Shown here: piece by piece, positions 56,476 through 64,000 of the stretch
How positions within the stretch are numbered: the stretch's first letter is position 1
Layout of the letters: each line of letters opens with the position of its first letter
Origin: Sipunculus nudus
Lineage: Eukaryota > Annelida > Sipuncula > Golfingiida > Sipunculidae
Reading direction: 5' to 3'
Assembly (NCBI GenBank): GCA_026874595.1
Contig: CM049308.1
Coordinates: 15,064,001-15,128,000 of the forward strand
Length of the DNA: 64,000 nucleotides
Notes under the pieces: model-generated
What the model was told of the DNA's origin: nothing
The model's database searches: none
What the model saw: only the letters and a program-made list of their open reading frames with translations
Position numbers and translations under genes: made by a program

Positions 56476-59057
56476 GGCAACATGAATATAGCGATAACGA
56501 TAAGACAATATCAGAGTATTTGATACAGTTAATTATTTATGGAATCCATATAATTTACAAACACAAGTGGCATTTTTGCTACCAGTAACACATAGAACTA
56601 GAATGTAAGTTATAAACATTTTCTTGGTAAGAAGGCACAATTTATTATTATTTCTCAATGATAGCTGAGACTCTTATTTTGCGATGCACACGGGTAATAG
56701 CATCGGAATATCGAATAACATTCGTATGATAAGCTTATAACTCTGCATGATTTGTTTTGTTGTTGCTGCTCTTGTCGTATTGTTTATATACATGTGCGAG
56801 CTTATTCCATGGTTACGGCTGCTGATGCCTTTCTTTTATTAATGTGAATTTCATGAATGTTCCTGGGTTTGGAACGCCTAATATAGATATAACAAGATAG
56901 ATGATCAAAAACAAGTTCCATTCCGGTTTCGGACAACGTGACATGGGCTCATACTCGATTATCCTGGTATCAGCAAGGTTCGTTGTACAGCCCCTGCGGG
57001 TCGTGGGTGTGTGCCTTCCCCATTGCTGGGTCATAACCCTGACGAACCCCCAAAAGGTGCCCCATTAAGCCTGCAGCCTGCGCTCACCATTGGTGGGGGT
57101 CCGATCGTGAAAAATCTCACCGCCTCGTCTGGACTCGAAGTCCTAAGCTCCTCCCATTCCCATTAATATTTGTTTCCTTTTATGGCGTATTTTTGGGATT
57201 AAAGAAAAAGAAATTTATTAACATCCAATTGACGAAAGCATCACGTATGGCGCAATTCAACCATTATCAATGCTGAGAGCAGGAGCTGCAATCAACATAA
57301 TCTCACCGTATTTTGCCGCCTCTAAATAAAAAGCGTGAAAAAAAATGCAAAACGTGCTTCCTGGGAGGGGGATTTAGTTTTTACGACCTAAGGTTTATTG
57401 GAGCATTATGTTCAAAGACTTTTGTGTGAATATATCATACAGAGCAAGGTTGGCGCAAATTCCGCACTCCCCAAAAAACAATAACTTTCCGGGACTTGAA
57501 ATAAATGATGCATGCTGGGTCAGGCTTTATACCAGCCTTTTTGTCCGATAAATACAGTTATGTCAGTAGCCAGTTAATCACTGGCGGATTCCCTTAAGAA
57601 AAACTCTGCATGAACGCCCATGTTGCCATGGTTACAGCTAAATTAGGGCTTTCCCTGTGGCCCAGTGTACGAAACTGTGATAACTGCAAATAAAGTCGGT
57701 GAGAGGTGCCTGGTCTTGTGACTTTACACGACAGATTTACGACGTAATACATGACTGATTCATCCGAGATGGGCGTTTCATGGAGAGCCGGGCCGGCACG
57801 GGATAATGAACGCAGGCGCAGCGAGACCACAGCGGATGTCTCGTAGGGCCGGCAGACCTGACCAATTTACCTTTAGCACCAAGAGTCTTATCTACAGTCG
57901 GGCCCTATCTCTTTTCAGCGGTTCAGCGCTCCCGGCTTGTATCAGTTTTATAAAGGCTGCATAAATACCGCTGTGTCACATTATACGGTGATAACAATAC
58001 CATGGCCGCATACATGTGTATTGGAATCGATGTGGTTCTGATTTTAATCATACAACAAAGCGTCTTCCAGCCACCGCGACACGCTAGGTCTACCTTTATC
58101 ATACACGAGCTCTGGGTGCTTAAATGGATCCTTTGTGCGCGCGTTATTGTTTGCAGCTTTTTGCCTGTCGCGCGTGATATATTGTCACTGAACTAGCTTA
58201 AGTTGTCACCAGGGTCTGACATATAATGATTTTACTAACAGCACTAATATCAATATTTAATCTACCGATGGCCAGACACAATGCTTTTATGAAAGGAGTT
58301 CAGATTGGTCCCATCCAAATGGGATAATTCCAAACAACTGCCGATATCAAAGAAAAACACAAGCCATTGCATTAAGGTGACACCTGTGAAAATAAATTCT
58401 AACTGATATGACTGCGGCCTTTACACCAAAAATATTACATATCCATCAAAGTTATTGGTTCTTTGAATGGACATTAGACACTGCGTATGGCACCTGTCAA
58501 TTAAACTGACGGCATCTATTAACAGAAGGAAAAAAACTTATAAAAATATGGAATTTAAAAGTTTGCTTAGCGCATGTTTTCAGGCTTGTTTACGTCAATG
58601 AATAATTTTGCATCTTAAATATTTATGTTAATTACAGGTAAGCAGGTGTTTAACTGTCGGAATGTTGCAAAACTGAATGTATATGTGTATAAATTTATAA
58701 AGATTTTTATACGCAGGGAGTAATAAAACATGTAACTTACAGCAGTTTAACCATGTGAATAAATGGTACTTTCGGCGTTCGACTTGAAAACTTTAATACA
58801 TTTCACGGTTAGGTTGTAATAAATGTCTGATATCAACTGTATCTCATATAATGTTTCTTTCTCTGTTGATTACATATAATACCATGCACCTATAACAAAT
58901 ACGATTTACATAACTCGTTGATTATTTATAGGCATTCTCCAAAGAAATCCATTACTCCCCTAAAACTTATTAATTTAGTATCTAATTATAATTTAATGTG
59001 CTGTCTGATCCTTTACATTTTTTAAGGTAAAATAATATTTATTTTTTTTACTCATAT

Positions 59058-59841
59058 TGTGACAGGTGCTCTTTTTATTGTGTGACACGGGCGTAACTCG
59101 TGTTGTTGTTACATTTTATGTTTAATCAGTACTGGTTGAACTCTCGTTGTCATGTGAGCCTTGGGTTTTCACGCCTGGTCGTGGGTCACGTGATGAGCCT
59201 GGTATGTGTAGAGACACACGGCTACGTCTTTCTAGATAATTCCTGAAACGCGTGTTGTGCATTATCTTATAGACTGTTCGAGAAGTGGAAAATTCCCGGC
59301 TTGGGGTGTGAAGGTATATAAAGGGGCTGTTTTCTAGAACCAGAGGGCAGACAGCAGAGCAGATACCAGCGGACGCAGGAGCGTATGTCAGATTCTAAAA
59401 CCTTATCCGACGAATGCGGCAATTATACATTTTCAAAGATTTTCTCTTGGATTTTATACATTTGGACTTCAGTTTACTTTCTGTGTTGTTGCAAGAACTT
59501 TCGACTGGACTGTCATTCTCCGAGAGATTACATTCAAAGGAATTATCGTGGTGATGGTGTTGGTATCGAGGTGCTGTTCCATTATCTTTCTGTGTGATTG
59601 TATTGACTTGTTGCTATAACGCTGTTTTACTGTATAATTGTATTGATTTGGTGTATTGTATTGTTAGGGTTGTTTTCGGAATAAATTATAGTTATTTGTA
59701 AACAAAAAAAAAGCTGACTTCTTTATTCATTTCCCTAGACATTTCACGGTGCCTAGTGTTACAAAATCTATTTTTTTATCTCCATTACAAAATTTGTGTT
59801 CATCACGCATACGTGATCTGTTTATATTAGGTTCCGTAACA
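59058..59841 (+). mobile_element. Solo LTR (784 bp) inside the prohormone-4-like gene intron
   Basis: The termini are TGTGACAGGTGC and CCGTAACA, flanked by ATAT at 59054-59057 and 59842-59845 (a probable 4-bp target duplication). It contains TATATAAA at 59315-59322 and AATAAA at 59680-59685. It is the longer relative of the 27.7-kb copy; the extra segment is about 59365-59630. An ORF at 59385-59597 lies within that extra segment and has no known domain. It is antisense to the host gene, so its promoter would drive transcription opposite to the gene. No internal region is attached. Confidence 0.85.
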
Positions 59842-60274
59842 ATATTCATTTAATTGAGCCAAAACAAATTACTATACGATGATATATGTGCATAATACGT
59901 CACTTGTTTTGCCTACACACTGCAACGTAAAAAATGGTTTGCGCAGTCAGCTTATATTTATTCCAGGCATAGTATGAAGAGAAACGATAAAGTCATTACA
60001 TTATTTATTCTACAGACAGGAGATAACCTTTTCTTGAAAAGTAATAGCAAGAATTAACCTTTCCTCAAATGTGCCCATAGTTCATTTGACGAATGATCAA
60101 CAAAAAAGGCTTTGTTTAATATTAAAGATTTGTTAATACATGCATGTTAAAAAAATGAATTTCTCAGTCAAGCAACAATACGCACATGGTTTGCGTGTTT
60201 TTTTTTTTTAACGAAATACATGCACTTTGAATTATGTCAAATAACCTCATAACCTGATGACGTAATAGACTTAC

Positions 60275-60409
60275 CGGCTGTGCAGACTGCGGTGTCTTCG
60301 TCATAGCCATCGGCGCAGTCTGTGTTGTGGTCGCACACGTACTTCATGGGTATGCACCGACCGGCGGTCTTACACGGGAACGGGGCGTCTGGTGCCGGGC
60401 ATGGGTTAC
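60275..60409 (-). CDS. Prohormone-4-like neuropeptide precursor, LDL-receptor class A exon (partial gene)
   Basis: This exon encodes one complete LDL-receptor class A module, 44 whole codons plus split codons at both ends. Six cysteines lie at exon residues 3, 12, 18, 25, 31 and 42, with the calcium-site pattern CDHNTDC...DGYDED (acidic residues D26, D30, D36, E37). The usual SDE is YDE, as I recall it in honeybee prohormone-4. The acceptor reads ttttccttgcag and the donor G|gtaagt; both junctions are phase 1. The following exon continues as CTA-A-SRPPV, closely matching the CTAAKRPPV of the honeybee ITG-like peptide precursor. The family is a secreted neuropeptide precursor in insects and lophotrochozoans, with an N-terminal IDLSRF-type peptide before this module. 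That part and the signal peptide are not in view, so the start is unknown. Family assignment rests on domain order and both flanks; an unrelated LDLa protein is unlikely. Confidence 0.9.
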
Positions 60410-63400
60410 CTGCAAGGAAAAAACCACTAATTAAGCATTCATACACCATGCTTTTACATTCAAACAACTTCATCCTTACGGTAAGGGTATGAATATTCAT
60501 GAACCAGGCTGGCCCGTTGTCGGCTAGTTATCAAACATGTCATGATCCTGTAACCATTGAATTGATGTGTCTGTCCGCATGCACAAACATGTAATATGGC
60601 TTAAATGGTTTTCATACCAAACTGGCTTCGTGTGTTCAACATAAGACCGGGTATTATGTCTTATAGGGACTGACTCATCAGCTAACTTGTCACCATGTAA
60701 TTGTCAGAATACATAGCGAACTTGTCGAATATTACAGATTTACTTATTTATACAGATTAATACATTTAAGGTTAAACATTTAATCAAAATGTAAAATTAA
60801 TTCACTTACATAATATTAAATAAAAAGTGAACCATAGAAACTTAGACAATATTTATTGAAAGGTTTAATAAATAAAAATAATATTTATATAAATACAGCT
60901 TTTACCAGATATATTCTTAGTATACCAAACATGCATCTATATCTTATATTATACACGTATCAATACATATATAATTAAACACTACATTGTAGACACGATC
61001 AAATTCGTAATGGTGAAATAACGTTTAATGTCAGTAGAATCAATATTTTCTAATTATTTTGCATTTTTAAGATTGAGCATGTGAGGTTTCATGATACATT
61101 TAACCAACAACAATTCAGTCATTGTTCTTGACAAAGACTAATACTCCTGTCTGGGCGTCAATTGTCTCGTGTGAAGACAACGAGAACTTTATCACTAGAA
61201 AAAGAGGCGTTATTCCTACAATAACGCCCCTTGTGTCTGGCCCACCAATAACTCTGCGTGACATGTCAAAGTCGTATGCATATAAGTGTCAATTATCCTA
61301 ATGACGTCATCATGCACGAAGGCCACATAAAAAAGCCATCTACGGAAACAAGACATCAGGTTATTATTCCAAACCCTATAAATCGTGACCACCAAAAACT
61401 AATTTCTCAATAAACCAATAATCTGGTCATCTCATACAATTGTAATTTTATTAATATTTCCATTTGTTTGGGATTCTTGCCCTGGTGTATCAATAATTTC
61501 TATAGGTCTTCCGCATGTCTGAATTTCCAGGAGACAGAGATGACAGTCATAAATTGTGTGACTGTTTATTAAGCATTCTTTAATAACCATATTTACTTAA
61601 TGGGCTATGCGCTGACGGATATCTTCCAGACCTTATCGTTCCACGGATCTGTGCTAAGCCTGACGACCATACAAAAATGCCACATTGTCTTTGGCCTGTG
61701 GTCTTCATGTTTTTTCCCACATTCTCTCTTCCTGAAGTTTTCTTCTTCGCTCTGATCTTAGATTCGTCTTTTACCATGACTAATCAGTAACCGAGATTAT
61801 GACGTACAACTCAAGCAGCGGCCTGCTCTGGTTTCTTATAAAAATCTAGCCTTTTTTCCCCTTCTTTTCATGAGATCATTTTCCGGTCAAAATGACAAAT
61901 TGCCATCTAAATGACGATCGTTTCCGTAATCTTGGCTGACAACCTTGCCAACATAAAACTCATTGCCGTGCCTTCATAGCAAGCATTAATCTGACCACGT
62001 GGTCCCATGTATGCTTCTTCAGTTGATATTTTATCAAGTTTTTCAGCATTCCCCTGATTGTATATTTTTAGCGTCTATCCCCGCAGAATATGTTGATGAT
62101 TGGATTAATAATTGAAAATACTTGCGTTATAACATTGGATATCCTTTTGATAGCTGTTTTCAAAAGTCGGTTAAAATTTCGAACTATAAGATATGGTAAT
62201 CATAGGGAAATTTGATCATTCCATGTATGTGTATGCATTATAAATGTTGAATGTAGATATTTTATTTATATGGTTTACACTTTTATTTTATGAATAAACA
62301 TTGTATATCTGGACTCTGTAGAAGACAAACACTGCAGATGATAAATATACATATGGTAAGTTGAACTTAAAAGTAAAACATAGAAGCAAATATGAGGAAC
62401 ATGTGAAAGAAATTAAATCAGTTCATTAATTGGTCTGTCATGTAAGAGATGAGAAAATATCCTAAAATCCTACTCCGGCCGTGGCAAAACATTCTTTAGA
62501 TTAAGTTTAGCACAGCTGATTCTTATCTTCAATGTTTTCTTTAATTTCTTGTTAAAATCATATTTGAAATTGAGAAATGTATTGACAATGTCAAGCATAA
62601 AGAACACAACAGAAAAAAAATCATCATATTAAAATATTTATAATGCATTACTAAAGATCACTCAGCGCGGTTATAATGACTTGGTAATGAACCTGTCTTG
62701 GCATATTTTGGATGACAAATAATGCTTTAAAAATGGTCACTTAAAGGTTTTATAATATACCAATAGAATCCCTAAAGCATGAGGCGGGCAATATCAAAAA
62801 GAGGGCTCGCTTAATATTACCCTTCACAACAGTTTGGGATCACATTCGTTCGTCACAGATGCGGTTTTTTTAACATTCATAGCCTTGCCTTTATAGGTGT
62901 AATTCCTATTAATAAGTTGTAATTTCAACATTCACAGGCAATGAAACGGATTGGTTTTCATAACTACTGAGCTTTTACAAATTTTGCAACCTGTTTTATA
63001 CTCATTGTAGGATTGCTTCTGTATTGGATTAGTGACACTAGAAACAACCTTACTGGATTCCCATAATACCGTCATATCTAGTCATTGAAAATCTCTGACA
63101 TAAATTGAAAGATGTGGTCTAATAATTTTTCAAGCAAAGTGTTATTACTGAAATACTGGGATTTATACCGTATGTACGTGGAATAAAATCCACACAAGAA
63201 CGTGTACTGAAGGCATCAACCGCAAAAAGGGTTTTCCTAAGCAATCTTGATCCATAAATATTTAATGGCGCTTGATTGTAAAGCAAACTGGCCTGCTGAT
63301 GGATGTTAAAATACAAGATACTATATGTAAATGGTCTACATCATTATATGAGCATGAACTGCTACGTCACAAAGCTAAATGCTTGTTTTACATGCATGTT

Positions 63401-64000
63401 TTACATGCTGTATTGTAAACTCTTAATGTGTATTGCAATACATATTATAGATGAACAGGTTGACCTGTATACCAGGTGTACGGGTGTGGCTATATGTTAG
63501 AGCCAGTTATTTGGCCACCTCTTCTGCAGTATTTATATGATTTCTCTCTTACTATTCTTACATATTAAGGAACTGTAAATAATTTCTGTTAATAACAGTT
63601 CCTATAACGAATCTGTGACGGGTGTATAAGCTTGTTTATCTACAAGCTGTTAGTAAACACATAACATGCGCCAGTGCTAACAGATACAGAAACCTTGCAA
63701 CCTGAAGTGGTTAGTTGTAAATGTACGGAACTTAAAGGTTACTTTTTTCAATACGAATTTTGCAAAAGTCTAGTTAATCTGGCTTGCCACCAGGTGTCTT
63801 CTTGAATGTGTTTGGATTATTTTGGCGGCCCCCATATATTATAAACTCATGAATATAAGCAAAACGATCTGCCTGTGTACCGTGAGATCGGTGTTTTCGG
63901 GGCCTTTTTTATAGAATTATCAAGGAATTATCTTTAGTTAATAGACTTCGGATATCGGAATAGGTACCTTTAAGAGTATATGTATATAAAGCCTTTGCTT
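60410..64000 (-). other. Upstream intron or 5' flank of the prohormone-4-like gene
   Basis: The LDLa exon begins in phase 1, so an upstream coding exon must end one base into a codon. I looked on the minus strand for a signal peptide and for an IDLSRF/FYGHF-type motif and saw neither, so this stretch is probably intronic and the first coding exon lies beyond the window. One perfect hairpin (9-bp arms, GGCGTTATT) sits at 61206-61228. The remainder is AT-rich with no domain-bearing ORF. Confidence 0.6.

Larger units (their letters stand above)
51722..60274 (-). other. Intron between LDLa and middle exons (8,553 bp)
   Basis: A phase-1 intron with GT (60274-60273) and AG (51723-51722). Contents: GC-elevated blocks at 52300-52870 and 57590-57970, a GT-rich minisatellite at 55426-55525, a degenerate short-period repeat at 55870-56475, and a solo LTR at 59058-59841 in the opposite orientation to the gene. 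The rest is AT-rich with no supportable exon. Confidence 0.8.

Noticed and set aside
58002-58196. Plus-strand ORF with hydrophobic segment
   Set aside because: Intronic, antisense to the gene, and no recognisable domain.
60410-60500. ATG start for the LDLa exon at about 60498
   Set aside because: The upstream open stretch is intron read-through; a good polypyrimidine acceptor (ttttccttgcag) sits directly before the domain.
61302-61309. CRE site as a specific promoter element of the neuropeptide gene
   Set aside because: The same octamer occurs at least seven other times across the window, so its position alone carries little weight.

Overview
This is a stretch of AT-rich animal nuclear DNA (about 65% A+T by eye). 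There is no bacterial-style gene packing. Long introns, GT-AG splice sites, retroelement debris, short nonautonomous DNA transposons and very many (AT)n and poly-G/poly-C tracts dominate. The one gene I can support, plus the LINE, Penelope-like and SINE remnants, fit a lophotrochozoan, most likely a mollusc. That assignment is inference.

Gene content. The right third carries, on the minus strand, the 3' part of an invertebrate neuropeptide precursor of the prohormone-4 (IDLSRF-like / ITG-like peptide) family. Three coding exons join in one reading frame with consistent phase-1 junctions: an LDL-receptor class A exon (60275-60409), a short middle exon (51608-51721) and the terminal exon with stop codon (45458-45648). 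A polyadenylation signal lies about 190 bp beyond the stop. The introns are about 8.55 kb and 5.96 kb. The upstream exon or exons with the signal peptide and N-terminal peptide were not seen and probably lie beyond 64000.

Layout. 1-8 kb: intergenic, with one MITE-like copy, a G-tract repeat and a three-unit tandem repeat. 8.2-10.4 kb: a cluster of retroelement remains (LINE 3' end, two tRNA-like SINE heads, an LTR-like block). 10.4-20.9 kb: intergenic with microsatellites and another MITE-like copy. 20.9-22.2 kb: two minisatellites, one inside a GACTCG-rich element. 22.9-23.5 kb: Penelope-like element 3' end with a GIY-YIG-type tail. 27.0-28.1 kb: a 152-bp duplication and a solo LTR. 29.16-31.04 kb: a complete nonautonomous hAT-like element with an 8-bp target-site duplication. 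33-45 kb: intergenic, with more mobile-element copies. 45.3-64 kb: the prohormone-4 gene, with a second solo LTR in its long intron, antisense to the gene.

I found no operon, CRISPR array, rRNA or functional tRNA gene, and no complete transposase or reverse-transcriptase gene. The clearest biology is the neuropeptide precursor. The next most informative items are the hAT element, the solo-LTR pair, the Penelope tail with a ribozyme-like core, and an excess of the palindrome TGACGTCA.
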